Positions 1 through 20,201 of a stretch of DNA of 64,000 nt are shown in pieces; within the stretch, counting starts at the first letter, position 1, and every line of letters begins with the position of its first letter. Source of the stretch: Pegea sp. RAD2-039 (taxonomy: Eukaryota; Chordata; Thaliacea; Salpida; Salpidae); the NCBI GenBank assembly GCA_034620365.1, contig JAQGEQ010000258.1, positions 62,001 through 126,000 of the forward strand, read 5' to 3'. Position numbers and translations under genes: made by a program. The notes under the pieces were generated by a model. The model saw nothing but the letters and a program-made list of their open reading frames with translations. It was not told the origin of the DNA and searched no databases.

Positions 1-3000
1 CAAAAGCATTTTTAATAGATAAAGAAGAACATAGACTTGATTATAGTAATGATCTGATATAAACGGGCTAAAAGAAAACGATTTTCATCCTGCAATAAAT
101 TTAACTTAGTTGAAACCTTATTTCAAGGTTTTGAAAAAATCAAACTATGCTTTAAAGATTCTATCTATTTTGACAGAAGTCACTCAATTACTAGTTGCTT
201 CATTTATATATTCAGCTGACATTGTTTTACATTTAATGTATTGTAGTTGTGTAACTAATGTAATGGGAAAGCTTGCTCAAATACTAGTTTCCTTTTATGA
301 ATTTTACAAATGCATATTCAGAACAGGCAACGCACGTTTGCCTACTAACGTGACTTATAGAAGAAGTTTAAAGATATCCCGGAGGTACTTTATCACGAAT
401 AATTGAGCACATTCTTCAAATCTTTCTTTACTGTGGTTGCATTACTCAAAAGGCAACTTGATTATGAGCTGGTTTTCAATTTTCAATTCAAGTCTTAAAA
501 CTATTTTTCAAGATACCAACCCACTTGAAATAAGCCATTAATTCCGCCATAAAATTGCATGTTGTTTGTTATTTAAGAAAGTTTAATGATTAAGATACCT
601 TTAGTTATTTTTATGATGTGTTTGAAAGTATAGTTTAAATAAACTATTGACGCATTATTCTAACCCACGCATTATCTTAATTCTTACTTCTGCATCATGT
701 AATCGCTCGTAGAATGAAATCACATCCTGACAAAGAACTAAATTTAGTAAAAAGATCTCATTTTTTTATAAAATTCATCCCGTGCTGAAATGTATCATCT
801 CAGAAATCTGACTGATATTCAATTCCAGTTCCTTTTTAGCCTTAGTAACTGCATCACCAAAAATTAAAATTCCTTCATTCATTTTTAAAGTATAAATTGA
901 TACCAGTTTTAAGTTAACATCTAAAAAAATATTCTAAACTGAGAAAAAACTACACGATGATGATTCTAAACATTATATATTTTTTATTATAATCGTTTGT
1001 AGAGCTTTAAAGATTTTTAAACCATAAATAAAACTTGTAAACTTTAAATACTTTAGTATCATCTTGAAAGAACTTGACCAGATCTGTAAAGATCGTTTTT
1101 TACTGCAAGAAGTTAGATAGTCTTTCAAAAGATGTAGTTATAGCTTATAATTTATTATGTAAAAACTCTTTAATATCTATTTAAAGCAAATTATATTTTT
1201 GATTAAAACTTTAAAACATGTTTAGATAATAACTGTTCAGTTAATTTTGCTTTTATCAGTTTACAAAAGTTTGATTAAAAAGTTAATACAGTTGATTTAT
1301 GTTATGTTTTTACAGTTAGCAGAGTAAGACTAACAAACATTTTACAGTAATATTGCCAAAATAATATTATTAGTTGAATTAGCTTTGAAATTTATTTGTC
1401 CTACAGTTTTTGTTTTATTGACAATCAAAATTAGATTATTCTGCTTAAGAAATAATCGATTAATCGACTGAATTATAATGGCTTCATGTATACAGTTGCT
1501 ATGTATACTAAATGTATAGTTTGTGTGGGTGGGTCAGTTAAGTAAAAAGTCCTCATACTAACCTTTCTTTAGAAAGATTAAAACTTAAATTTAAGCTTAG
1601 TAGTTAGTTAAAATAATCATTATAGTTAACTAGTATCAATTTAACTGAATGCAATACTTATTCAGATATAATGTAAGGTTTATGTATTAATCAAGCGAAA
1701 TAAACAGTTAGTACATTAAACTGAAGAGAAGAGCGATTGTTTTATTTTCGCAATGATCATAACACGTTCTGAACCTTTTCAACATTCTACTTCATAAACG
1801 TTTTTATCAACTTGTTCGATTTATGAAAGTTATCATTTCAAAGAAAAATAAAGCAACATAATTAGATGAAACTTTATACTCTAAATCAATCATGAAAATG
1901 CTACATTTTTTGTGCATTTTAAATGAAAGTATTAGAATATGAACAAAACGATAGATTATTCATATTATAAAAAGTTTTAGGAGATTCTAATAAACCATTC
2001 TAATAATAAAACTAATGATTCTCATAAAACATTCTAAAAAATAACCAACTTATTTGCTTTACAATATTTCAATTACATTTGTAATATTTTATGATACATT
2101 ATATTTATGATACTTTTAAATTATTTTTAACTATCATTTTGAGGATATCTCTCTTTTAGTTTATATTTTTAAATTTTAATGACTGCGGTAGTTTTTATTA
2201 ATGATGACAGTAGTAGCATTTCAATAAAAGCTGCTGGATAACATATGGACTCACTTGTGTCTAAATACTTTCAGTAACAAATAAATGCTTATTGAAAAAA
2301 GTTAATTGTAGAAAAATCAAACTTTTTCTATACTAGTTTACTTAAAATCTAACAACTATGTTGTTACAATTTGTTTTAATAATGATAGCTTTATTTGGTA
2401 AAGTTAAAGTATTATAAAACTGATTTTAGAGTTATATTAAAGCAAATTGTTCAAAGTTTACTAAACAATTTTTAGGAAAATCATTAACAAAATTTCTGCA
2501 TTAATACATAAAGTAATAGTGTGTAGTTTATGAAAGAAGATTGAAGACCAAATATCTGGCTAAACTTTGAGAGTAAGTGATAAATGAATGAGTTTTCAAA
2601 GCGATTTAACAGTTTTTGTGTGATTATTAAGCACTTTCGACCATCGACCACATGATTCATTTCTAAGACAAGCTTTAAAGCTTGTTTTTGAGACAGCTTA
2701 TTAAATCAACACTTAGTTTTGATGACCGCAGTGTTTTACAAGTTGGACAAGGCCAAGTTTAATTAAGTTTTTGTTCCACAAGCAAGGTTTAGATTGACCT
2801 CACTGTACCTTATTTTAAAGCTTGTCCTGGTGCTGTTAAGAAAGTACTTTAAAATATTATAATATCTTTTTAATGAATATGTTTTTTGAATATGAATATA
2901 GTATTATTTGTTAATAGACCTAAACCTAAAATTAAGTTATATAGTCTCATATTATGTTACTTCAAAAAAAAGTTACAAAATTTAACAATTGGTTGTCTTT

Positions 3001-5055
3001 GCGTAGATATTTTGGAGAAAACTATCATGCCCTTTGTATCACCGGCTAATTAGTATTTTGAGATGATTCAAAAAGAATATGTATATCAAATCTATTTATC
3101 TAAACAGAAACTTTTAATCTTAGAAACTTACATAATATTTCTGTCAAGTTTTCGATTTAGTTGTGCATTATATTTAATTATATTTAATGAAACTAATGTA
3201 AACTACATGAAAAAAGTGATTGGTAAAATACTTTATTATTTGATTATAGCTAATCTTCAAAGTAAAAGCAAGATTGTTTTCATTTTTGGTATTGGCTAAA
3301 AGGGTATTTTACACTTGTAAATGTGACTCACTCAGTTTAATTCTCCTTCAAAACATAAACAAAGCTTACACCAGAACAAATAGATTAAAAGTTTTACCCA
3401 GACTTTGAAGACAAAGAAAGTACAATTTGTTTTGAAAAACAGTTTATGTGAAAGGCGTATCAAGCTTATATAATTTATCTCATTGTTATTCCTAATACAA
3501 CCAAACTACCTAGCTTGAAATCGACAAGTTAAACAATAGAGCTTTTTAATTTGTTTTATTAAAATGATTTAAAGTTTATCAAAACGCATTTAACGAATAG
3601 AGTTGACTTATTTGATAAACATTAATAAAAGTTAGTTAACTTTTCTAACATTATTTTATCACTTAGTTTAAAAGCAAATTAACTTCGGTTAGCTGTGTTA
3701 TCAGACTAAACTCACAATCAACTTGTATACAGTGAATTACCAGCAAGAATAATATTCTAAAAATTTGTCTCTATGTTTTTAGTCCGTCATACTTCAGTAA
3801 AATTCTATGAATTTATGTGAAATAATTAAACAGATATTTGACGATAAGACCAAGCAACAATTTACATAAAAACACTTAAACTGAATCTTGTTTTAGGCGG
3901 TTATATGATACACAACTTTGACGTAGTTTAGGACTATTTAAACATTTTAAAACAGTAAATAAAAATGTTTTAAAAACATCCGCTTCCGACTTAAACTATA
4001 CTCGAAGCTGTCAGCAATTGTTTAAAAAAAACAGCAGAACAAAACTAAAGTATAACACAAACTAATACTAAAAATACAAAAAGATAAAAATAATTTTCAT
4101 CTTTTAAGTTGTAATCAAAATTATTTCGGTAAGTAAAATTTTTCTAATATTTTAAAGCTATGTAGATTAAAATTAACTATTAATATAATTATATATTTAA
4201 CCATAATTTCTATAAATCATCTGAAACTACGTAAGAATATTTTGATCAATAATAGTATTTACAAATTAAGAAAAAAATTCCTAATTAAGTATGCACTTTG
4301 TTTGGTTTTTAACATTCAATATTAACATTAATGTTAACAGTTAACTACAATTTTATTAGTATATTTTTTGAATTTTAATTTTACTTAGAAATGGTTAATA
4401 ATTTTTAGTTATACAACCAAATTATTTAATATTAATTCATTTAAAGCTCTTTCATGAAAAGAGCTGTGTATGTAAGGAACTATACAGATAATACGCTCAC
4501 TCAAAGAGCTTGTATAAAATCATACGAATATTTCTATTCAAAATAAAAGTATTTTAGAAGTATACAGACACAAAAATACTATATACGTATAGTATCTCAG
4601 TTGGTTAAGTATTCTGCGTTTCAATTTTTTAGAAAATGTAACATTATGGTATCTGATCTAATACAGTTTCGTATTTTCTTTATTTTTAGTTTGTTATCTC
4701 TCTTAATTTGCTAAACTGGTTAAGAATTGTATAACAAACGACTAAACGAAATCTAAAACTCTTTCATAGCTAATATTATAAAAGCCAAATAAAAAGATTG
4801 CCAATTTAGTTGTAAAAATTACTGAACATATTTATTATAAACATTTATCACATTTACATAACAGACATCTATAATTGGGTTCTATTTTAAATTAAATAAA
4901 AATACGTGATAATTTCGCCTATATTTTCTAAATGTTAACGCTGTAAATGAATAATGAGTTATAAACTTCATTTATTAATTTGAACTCTGTAATAACACAT
5001 AATTTTTGCCAGATTTGTTTGAAATATTTTTATGAAAGCTAATTTGATTAAAATA
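1..5055. other. Gene-free AT-rich stretch
   Basis: I see no coding region with homology or a chain of splice-compatible exons. The longest open frames (110-406 and 3063-3299, both +) have AT-driven composition, no recognisable motif and no exon partners. The final part may hold the promoter and 5' UTR of the thioesterase gene that starts at 5056. Confidence 0.6.
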
Positions 5056-10472
<5,417 letters not shown>

Positions 10473-13400
10473 TGATGGACAACATATTTTAGCTGACATA
10501 AGTTTGTACACGCCAACTTATCTTGTTTTTATATAATTTTTGACAGATTTATTTTACTTGTGGAAAATATTACGTTTACATGTAAAGCATGTAGTATTAT
10601 CAAACCAATCAAAGTTATTTCTTGATTTGAACTTAAATTGTGTTTCAATAATCATCTGCTTCTATTTATTAAATGGTATACGATTAGTAAATAACTTAAG
10701 AACCTGTTTTTGCATGAATTTAGAAACAGTTACAAAGTTTCTACCCTTGCTCAATCATTAAAACTTATTCTTGGTTTTGCCAATATTACTCACCTTAATT
10801 TATTGTTGGTTTTATTATCTTCTATCGATTGAATTTTTGTAGTTAAAGTAATTGTATAAATGATGTTGATGAGTTTTAAGGAAGTTGCTATACAGATACT
10901 TTTTTTTTCACTTTTGCTTACACTGCTACTTTTAATGAATTTTAAATTGCGTTGAATATAATAAAATATTTCATAAGAAACATGTTAGATATACTAAATT
11001 GTTATTATCCTTTGAAAGTAATTGAGTAGATAACAAATGATTTGGATCGTTATGAAAACTTTATTCTAATTTTTAAAACTCTCAAAATCAAAAAACAATT
11101 GTTAAGTCAAATGCAAAAAGATGTCTCATTCTAACTAGTTTCAAAGTTCTTATCTGCTCTTCATATAACAAAGCCAGTAGGTTACATTTGTAACGAATTT
11201 ATAATAACACAATTTTCTTTGGCTTTTCAGATTTGCTAATTATAGTACCGATTAAAGCTTGTATTTTGAACAAAAATTGAAAAAAGCTTTGCAGCAATTA
11301 ACCACTTTTGATAAGTGACTAATCTTTAATAAAACTTACATCTTCTTGTAACTTGAAGTTTTTTGGTTTGATCAAAATGGGCTAAAGTACATGAAACAAA
11401 GAAGAAGAAACAAAAGTCTAACTAATCTTTCAAGTAGATAGAAACACATACAGCTGACTAATAATGAACTTTACAAATGAATATTTAGTTGTTTGAAATA
11501 ATTTTACTTTTAAATAAAAGCTTTTAAACATGTTTTGAAAGTTTGTAAATTGAAATTCAGGTAGCTGCAGTATACATTTTGAGTTATTAAACGCTATCAT
11601 TTTCATAATCTTTAAAAAAAGAAGACGTTTAATTCAGGGGTACTTACACTTTTCCAAGTTGTATTCTATAATAAATCAAGCACCATAATAATGGTGGCTA
11701 ATACTAAACAACTCAACTGTAGATCACATAGAAAAGAATATAAAATGGTAAGCGCGCATATACCTGTCTTTGAATGGGTTTTGCAGTAGAATCATTCTCT
11801 GTTATATACGTCAAATACATCACAAATCTGAAAGATTTAGTTTGTATAAATAGTTTTGTAAAATATTCTTAGGAAAGAATTATATCAAGAGTTAAAAAAA
11901 GTATTTTATAACAAAATGTCAAATCTAATGATTAGAAATATTCAAAACCGCTTGTCTGAATGGAAGACATTCTTTAAACAAAGTTCTTTTACTTAAAAGA
12001 TTTTGTGGAATAATTTTACAGCTTTGAGTATCTTTTTCATATCTACTTTTTAATGTTAGCGTTATTTTAAACTTAATTCTTCAAGATTTTTGGTAAAAAT
12101 CATTTATATTAATAGCTTTAAAATGTCTTAATTATCTATAATTTAAATCTTAATCGTCAATATTAGAGATCTCATTCTATTAAAATTTAATTTTTATGAA
12201 AATTAAAAGTTTTCGAAGAGTACTTTTATTAATATTGATATTTTTCATAAGCTTGCAAGTATTGCAACATAAAATGAAGAATTACAAAAATAATTTTTAG
12301 TTTCTATGTATTTCACAATAGTCAGTTTTAATAATAATAATTAAATATTAATAATAATTTTTATTAAACTTCTTAGAAATGTTAACTGGCGATCAATTAA
12401 TCTTTTCTTGAACGAACAAAACCTGATACTGCTCAAAATCTTGATAATACTTAAAAGTGCCACTAAAAAAGATTAAACATTTAAATTATAAGGCTACTAA
12501 GTAAAATGAAATATGTTACATATGATTAAGATGAAAGAACAGTTTATACTCATACCTGCTGTACTTTAACTTGTTACTACATTTTTAATATTATTATATG
12601 GATTTTCACTTTAAAACTTGATTAAATTGGATAGCAAGCGCATTTATGTACTCAACTAATATATTGATCGTATTTTATCAGTATTATGTTATAAGCTTTG
12701 TAGTTTAATAAAAGTTTTAAAATAGCTCATTTCCAACACGTTGAAAGCTTCAAATGTTTGCAGATGCTGTAAGTGAAACTTCGCAAACAATAAAATATGC
12801 ATGCCTTTTTCGTTGAGTAGCAGCAAAAGCTGATTTTCTTTGACACATGTTTGAAAAACTATTTCATGTAAGTACTACCTTTGAATGTTTATATGAAAAG
12901 AGCGATTTAACTTGAGATCAGCAAAGCACACAGAAAAAGATATATAAAACTAAGTACAAAGTCAGTTGACGGTTTAGTATCAGTTTGTTCTGTTATTATG
13001 AACTGAATGAGGTGAAGGTTTAAAAAAAAAAGCTTTATAGTTACTTAAATGATTACAAATTTAATTTTATTATTAATATTATTTCAGCCAGTTCTTAATA
13101 ATCTTGCCAGAAATTTTATAAATTATTTGAAATTAAGTAATTTATCTTAGAGTAAATTAGCTTAGTTTTATATTGTTAAGCTAACTGTTTTAAATAGAGT
13201 TTAATTTCTTCATTTTATTGAATAATAACATTAAAGATAAGTTTAATGACCTAAACCAAAAGTAAATTCAATAAAAATAGATTCTCAACCAGTAAACATA
13301 TTACTAAAATAAGGTCACAGCTTAAAATGATTCTTAAAAAATTACGTTAAAAAGTATAATATGTTCAATTATTGATTAACTCATCGATAGTTTAATATTT

Positions 13401-13700
13401 ATTATTTATAACTTGTATAGTTCAAGGTAATGCAAAAATAATTTAACCACTTAAGTCGTAAGCTTTATGAATTTTAGTCACAGTATAGCGTTGATGGATG
13501 TAAAGAAAACTTTAAGCATTATTTATTAACTGATATAGTTAATAAAATAAGTTTTCAATCTCAAATAGTAAATACACTAGCTTAGTTTTTGTTAAATACA
13601 GTCTCTTTAAAGTTAGGCTTAAATGAATATTTAATGTTGTAGATTGCTTTCTTAAGGATAATAGTTATGTCATTTAGTAGCTAAAACTCATTACTACAGA
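10473..13700. other. Intergenic AT-rich stretch
   Basis: No exon chain or recognisable protein was seen on either strand. The open frame at 10540-10761 begins just after the thioesterase stop and looks like 3' UTR or intergenic sequence. An AATAAA-like signal near 10958 could serve the thioesterase gene, but is not distinctive at this base composition. Confidence 0.5.
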
Positions 13701-16700
13701 ATGAGAAGTCTTTTAATTCTACTTCTGTTTGTGGGAAAGAATGAAATTAACGGAAATGAAACTGTCAATTGCATATCAAATGGTAATACACAGTAAGTGA
13801 AACATTTCTATTTGATAATCATCTGATTTCGATCTCGCTGATGAAGCTATAAGAAGATATATTCGAAAATTTTAAAATATAACCTAAACTTCTTATAAAT
13901 TAAACATATTCTTGTTTAAAAGTCATTCGATAAGAAAGCTCAGTAGACACTTTTATTTATATAAATACATCAATTAAATAAACACGGAAACACGTCAATT
14001 AGCTTCAGTTGATTCATCTACTCATTACATTACGTCGCTCAGTTCACTGCCATTACCATAAGGCCACGATGGTTGATGTCCATTTTTGATCAATTAGTGT
14101 GACTATACACTCCATGCTGATGAATTGTCGTTTGTTAAGTGTTTATTATAATAAAAAAACTTTATTACGGTAAAAAAACTAAATATACCTATTCAAACAG
14201 AGCCTTATTCAAGTTTATACTAAGTATAGCAAAAAAAATATCTTAACATTTGCTAAGCTTTAACTGCAGTAAGCTTCGATAACGCCAAAACAGTGGCGAT
14301 AGTTTACCCACAAAACATATTTTAACAATTTTGATAAATTGCAATGATGATGACTCGTTATGTCGAGCTTTATTTAAATTATTAAGAAGGAGACTAACAA
14401 CAATGATGAGTAAACCGACGATACACGCTACCGACACACAGTCTACTGCCGAATGACAGCGGTCTATATGAAAATGACGTTTAAACATTTACGTTAGCGG
14501 CAAAATACTTTACTGTTAAAACTTTATCTAGGTCAAACATATGAAAACTAATATTCTAAAAAATCTATGAATTAAAAACATATCTCTTTCAAATTGATAA
14601 AAGCTGCATCGATCAACAATTTAAAGATTTATAAAAAAATGAAATTTTAGTAGCTATTATGAAATGGTAATTGAATAAAACCAATATTTTTTGTTTAGAA
14701 ATTGAACTTTTCATCGTAAAGATTTTATTTGATAAAAAATAGCTTTTAGAAACTCTGTCAAAGCATTATGACTTAATTTACTAATTTTTTGTAGAACAGG
14801 CAAACTACCATTAACATAAAGACTTGATTGTACATTACTTAAACCTCAAAAGCACCTTGACAAGATTTGTGCTTATGATAAGACAAGTTTTAAAAATTTG
14901 GTGCTCATTTGTGTTGGTTGTTTGGTAAAGTTCAACTAAACTACTCTTTCAACAAGCTGTGAGCTTAAATTTGGCTGTTAAACTGCAAGTTACAAAATTT
15001 ATTGAGCAACTAAAATTTATTAAAGTATCGGATTTTTATATACAGATAAAACTAATACCCGGAAATATGCGATATGTTTATATTATTTTCATAACTAAAA
15101 TAAAATAAAGAGCTAATAATAAATGAACAAACTCAATCTATTGCATTTATTTATTTTTAAATCATGTTCAAGACAAAGTATTTTTGTTTATTTTTGATTT
15201 CAACGGATTAATTTTTATTTGCAATATTTTCTAGTACTGTAACTTGCAAATATGTTCTCTGGCCAAAAAGGATACCTATAGCAACAAGAAAACTGGCTTT
15301 ACATTCTTCTAATTTAAAGGTGAAATCTTTGATTCTTAAGTAGCTGCTAATACGAAATTTTACAAAATTTAATACTAAATGTTGTTTCTAAAACACTACT
15401 TTTGTTAGTACTGACAGTAGATAATAGAACATCTAAATAATTTAGCATTTTGAATTACTGTTTGCTGTGATATTCAGAGTTTAATGAAAATTGTTTAACA
15501 ATTAACAGTTCTTATGTTTAATCAAAAATCACTTTTATTGGGTAAATATAACTTTATTTTAAAGTTTAAGCTATTTATTTTTTGCTGCAAAAAAGGCACT
15601 AGAGAAAAACAAACTAAAGAAGTATTCATCTCTACAAGAAGTCGATTTATCAAATAACAAAATTGAGGAGATTTCTATGGAAGCTTTTTATGGCCAAGAT
15701 ATTTTGAAAATATTAAATCTCTCAAAAAATCAAATAAGGTTAACAAATACAAAAATAAAAACTTTTAAGCTACAGTTATTCAGAAAAATTAATCTTAGAC
15801 AATTGCTACATATTATCATTATATTATAAATTAAGTTTAAGCTCTTTGGCAAGGCATCTGCTGTTGTACATCTGAAAATGTATAGTATTAATAAGCGATC
15901 ATGAAAAAACGTTTTAACTTGATAGATAGTCTTTAACTGTTACAGCTTTCAAATTTTATCATTCTTTTTCAGATATATCAATGAAAAAACTTTTGCATAT
16001 TTATTAAATTTAGAAGTCCTAGATATATCAAGCAATAAACTATTTTTGCTGACAAAATATAATTTTGCAAATTTGCCGAAATTAAAAGAGTTAGATTTAA
16101 GTGAAAATGCAATTGTGTGTTCTCATCCGAGATCGCTCTTTGGACTTCGACAGCTACAACGATTTAAAGTAAAATGCATGATGATAATGATAAGTATACG
16201 AAACAATAGATTTGCTTATTTTTTTGTATTTGCACTGAAAACTTTCAATTTGTCTATAAAAAGTGATAACTTACCAATCTTTAATGCAAGAAGTTTCTTT
16301 TGGAAATTTATAGATTTTTAAGTAAATATTTTTGAAACAAACATTTTATATTTGATTTTTTTCAATTTAGATATCGTCAGCATTGATCCAGCTGCATGAT
16401 TCATTTTTACATGGAATGGATAATTTAGAAGAAGTCAAAATTTCTAACTTTTATAAAATCAGACAATTGTCTACCAATTTGTTCAAGAACAAGTTTAAGT
16501 AAATAACTAATCAAATTAGTTAATTTGAATAGTTGAATAATTTTTACTAAACTTTAGTTAATCGCAAAATCATACTATAACTTTTTAGTCATTAGCAACC
16601 TCTTGATGGAGAAAACAAATTTAATTTTAATCTTATTTTTGTTGCAAACTTTTTCTATCTAGATTAAAATCTCTTGTGCTCAGCCAGATGAATATTTCTA

Positions 16701-19252
16701 ATGAAGGAATTCCAAATGGTCTACTTAAAGACTGCAAAAATATTCAAAAACTTTCCTTAATTAACTGCAGTTTAAGTAAGGTCCCAGCACTGATGCTAAA
16801 AACTACTTTATATCTCATTTATTTGGACTTATCTTTCAATAACTTGGAAGAAATTAACAGCAATAGTTTTAAGGTTTTAAGTTTACAAAACTATAATTTT
16901 AAGTTTATAAATATAAAAGAATATATTTAATAAGTAGTTCTTATGATTGACCTACAAAAAGTAAATCAAATTTAAAAAGGAAAATATTTTGAAATTTTTA
17001 GAAAACCGACTGAAACAAAGCTTAGCAAAAATTAACTCAAAAAATTTTAAAAATTGTTCACAGATTTTTGGAAGACTGAAATATTTAATTTTGAAAAATG
17101 CAGGAATACGTTTTATACCTGCTGGGTTGTTTGATATTCCTACTTTATATTCACTTGATTTAAGTGACAACAACTTAATCAGCTTAAACGTTAGTAAAAA
17201 GTAGTTTTTACAATTTTTTTGAAAGTATTTTACAATTTATTGTCATTAAATCATCTTGTTGATGTTTTATCTGAAATTTATTCAACCGAAGCTTACAATC
17301 AGATTAACTAACCGTAAGGTACTATGTAAGGATGTGAGATGGCTAAATAAAGGAGCTTGCTCATTAAACATTAATCAGAAGTAATTCAGTGCACTTATTG
17401 AGTTTAATACCATGCAATTTGATAAAACTTGAATGATTTATAACATGATGTAACTGCAATTGTTGAAAACATCTCATAATTTTATTTCTAAGTTTGTAAA
17501 TTTGTTTTACCTTTGAGTAAAAATAATTGGTTTATAAAAATATATGTTTTTGTTATTTTCAGCGGGAAGCGTTTTCGCTCAATTTACTTAAACCCCTAAA
17601 CCTGATATTAGCTAACAACGAAATCAAATGCGACTGTAAATTAAAATGGATGAATTCTGACAATTTTATTATTGACAACAAAACTGAAAACATTGCTACT
17701 TGTTACAACTATCCATTTAAACGTCAACTTATAGTTGATGTTATCAAAGAATCAAACGGTATTAAATTGCCATGCAAAGTAGGTTGAAAATTCGTGATAT
17801 CTTTTAAGTTAAATTTTAGCCCTGAATTTAATTTGTTTAACGTTGTGACAAGTTTCTATTATTTTTATAAAATTTATTATTTGTAATTTATTAAAACCCA
17901 AAATATTGTTAAAAAGTAATTTATTTTTTAAAATATAACAAATGAATTTTTGTTATTATTAAAATTGTTAATTACAGATGTATAAAAGCAACTTTTTGAA
18001 CGCTTCAATTAAATTTTTATACAATAACCAAACTAGTTTAAACTAAAAAGTTAACTCATAACTTCATAATTAATTGACTATTAACAAAATCTTGAACATC
18101 AGAAATTTAAGTCATTTACAAAACTAAATCTTTTCAGAAGAGCTTATTGTAAGAACAACCTTAGGTATCTATAGGGTATCTAATACAATTTTATTAATCT
18201 GTTATTATTATTATAGGTTTCAATAAGAAGTTTTGGTTTAGTATCAGAAGTTGGAACTAAATTAAAAATTGCAGAAAACGTTGAAGTCATAGATAAGGCA
18301 TTGCTGTGTACAGCAGAAGGTCACCCAAAACCAGAAATTGTTTGGTTTGTTCAATATTGGAGAAATCCCGAAAAAGGACAATTACAAAGTTTTTTTGGAT
18401 GTAGTCAAATTGGATTTAGTAAAACAAATGTTGATGCAGTAAATATTCTGGACTTTTCTATATTTAATGATGAAAATTTTCAGTTTTTACTTTACTTTAG
18501 AGATTCTAACTTTTAAATATAAACTTGATTTGCTTGTCTATTTTTTAATTCTTTAATTTCTCTATTTAAATTTTTCAATCAATAAAAGTTGATGAACTTA
18601 CCTAATTAATTTTAATTGATTTAAAAATACAACTCTTTCATTTATAAATTTTGAATTAAATTTTGTATTAAATGGAAACTAAAGTCTAGACATCAAATCA
18701 AAACTAATGAAATTCATCTTTAAAATGTTTATTTGATTGTTCAGACGTTTAATTTCAAGATTATTTTGTCAATTACATAACAAATCTTTTGTTTTGCAGG
18801 AAACCTTTGATGTAACTTACGAAAGAAACGGATCCTTAATCATCAAAAAAATTCCTGTGTATGTACGCCAAGCTCAATATATATGTTTAGCTCAAAATGA
18901 TCACAGCTGCATTAAAAAGATGTTTACTATTCAAAGGAGCCGCCGCGAAAATATCTCTTATGTGCGCATATTTACAAGACCAAATTCAAGCAATGACGTG
19001 TTTGACTTCACACAGAATAAAAATCAACAAAACTTTTATAAAGATATGAACACCTCAGTTTTATGCAAACATACAAGCTGTCAAAATCTTTGCAAATGTA
19101 TAAATCATGAGCAAAATATAGGGGTTTCTGGGGAAGCCACAAATTCTGAAATGATTTATCACCCTCCAAGAAACTTTACAACTTTACATCAAACAAATTA
19201 TTATTTTGTAATTATGTTGTTAGCTTTATTTATGTATGTGTTTTTTCTGTGA
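13701..19252 (+). CDS. LRR + Ig-domain cell-surface protein with C-terminal hydrophobic tail
   Basis: Ten exons join to 623 aa: 13701-13792, 15235-15319, 15596-15738, 15973-16168, 16371-16498, 16663-16873, 17064-17189, 17563-17778, 18217-18438, 18800-19252. An N-terminal signal peptide (MRSLLILLLFVG) is followed by a short Cys-containing cap and leucine-rich repeats to about residue 335 (for example SLQEVDLSNNKIEEI, LEVLDISSNKL, YSLDLSDNNLISL). A C-terminal LRR cap holds NEIKCDCKLKWM (C350, C352). One Ig domain follows, with C430, W442 and C502 as the expected disulfide and core Trp. A Ser/Asn/Cys-rich stalk then leads to a hydrophobic stretch in the last 19 residues, so no cytoplasmic tail is predicted. 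This suggests a GPI anchor. The order LRR-LRRCT-Ig is that of LRIG, LRRN, LINGO and kekkon adhesion or receptor proteins, but I cannot assign an orthologue. The exon 9 donor at 18439 was chosen because it keeps frame. A possible AATAAA lies at 19498. Confidence 0.78.
14340..14518. repeat. Interspersed repeat family A, copy 1 (intron 1 of the LRR-Ig gene)
   Basis: About 175 bp, clearly related to the copies at 30822-30985 and, inverted, at 47814-47998. Shared blocks include cgacgatacacgctac, gccgaatgacagcggtcta and gcaaaatactttactgtt. On the minus strand this copy keeps an open frame (14243-14488) with a hydrophobic run and CHS/DC motifs. The other two copies break that frame, so I treat it as a repeat, not an exon. 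Confidence 0.75.
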
Positions 19253-20201
19253 TAGTAATTGAGATTTTTTTACATATTTTACTTTGTTGACGTCTGTAGT
19301 TGATGTTAGCTGATTTGCATTTTTTATGAGTTTATGGTGCTCTCAGAATTTTCAACTTTCTTGTTGAAGCAATTTACATCAACTTCAACGATTGAATACA
19401 TTGAGTACAAATCTTTTCAATCTGAACTTACATGGTCTTATGTTTATTATCTGCTCTTAAATTGATTTGCTACTTTAGAATATAGAAATTCTTAGTTAAT
19501 AAAAGCAAACTTTGGTTTTCAAAAACCTGTTGCTTATAATAAAAGAAAAGTTGCTTAAAGTTCATGTTTGCTATGAGAAAAATCACCGAACTTTGATGAC
19601 AATTTGCATCTTTTATAAATTTTACTTTGAGCTTATATCAAGAAGAGTTCGTCAGCTACATGAGCCTTTCTGCTTTGCTTAGAAATTTGTTCTAGATATT
19701 TGTTTCTAAAAGAATTGCTCTAGATTTAAATTAATTGGCTTTTTGCAAATAAATCTCACAATTTAACTTTTTTTAAATTCTGCAAACCTCAATACGATTT
19801 CTAGTTTCTACAAAAGAACAAATTGAAATATTTTAGAACAGTTTTTCGCTGATTATCAGCAACTTAGATTGCAAAAATATGGTTTTGAGATTTGGAGCTA
19901 AAAAGGAATTCTTGATTAGCTGAATATGTTCTTACTTCAAAACTGTAAATATTTTTGCTTTCTAACAGAGCCTTTTTAACTTTCTAAAGTAATAATAGAG
20001 GCTAGGCGGTGTAAAACACTTAAAATTATTTGTATAGACTTTTATATTGGTTTGAATAAATTTGTCATAGAAATTTGCTAAATTCTATAAAAAAATGACC
20101 AATAAAATTATACAATTTAAATTCAATTTTGTCTAGATACTTTATTATCTTGATTATTTTTTTAGCAAAACTGTGTAATCTATAAGTGTAATCGTTAGAA
20201 A
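19253..20201. other. 3' UTR and convergent intergenic spacer
   Basis: Between the LRR-Ig stop (+) and the stop of the next minus-strand gene. No coding signal was seen. It probably holds both 3' UTRs; an AATAAA occurs at 19498-19503 on the plus strand. Confidence 0.5.

Noticed and set aside
110-406. 98-codon open frame at the left edge
   Set aside because: No homology, no splice partners, and AT-driven composition with many Ile/Leu/Lys/Tyr residues. Expected by chance at this composition.
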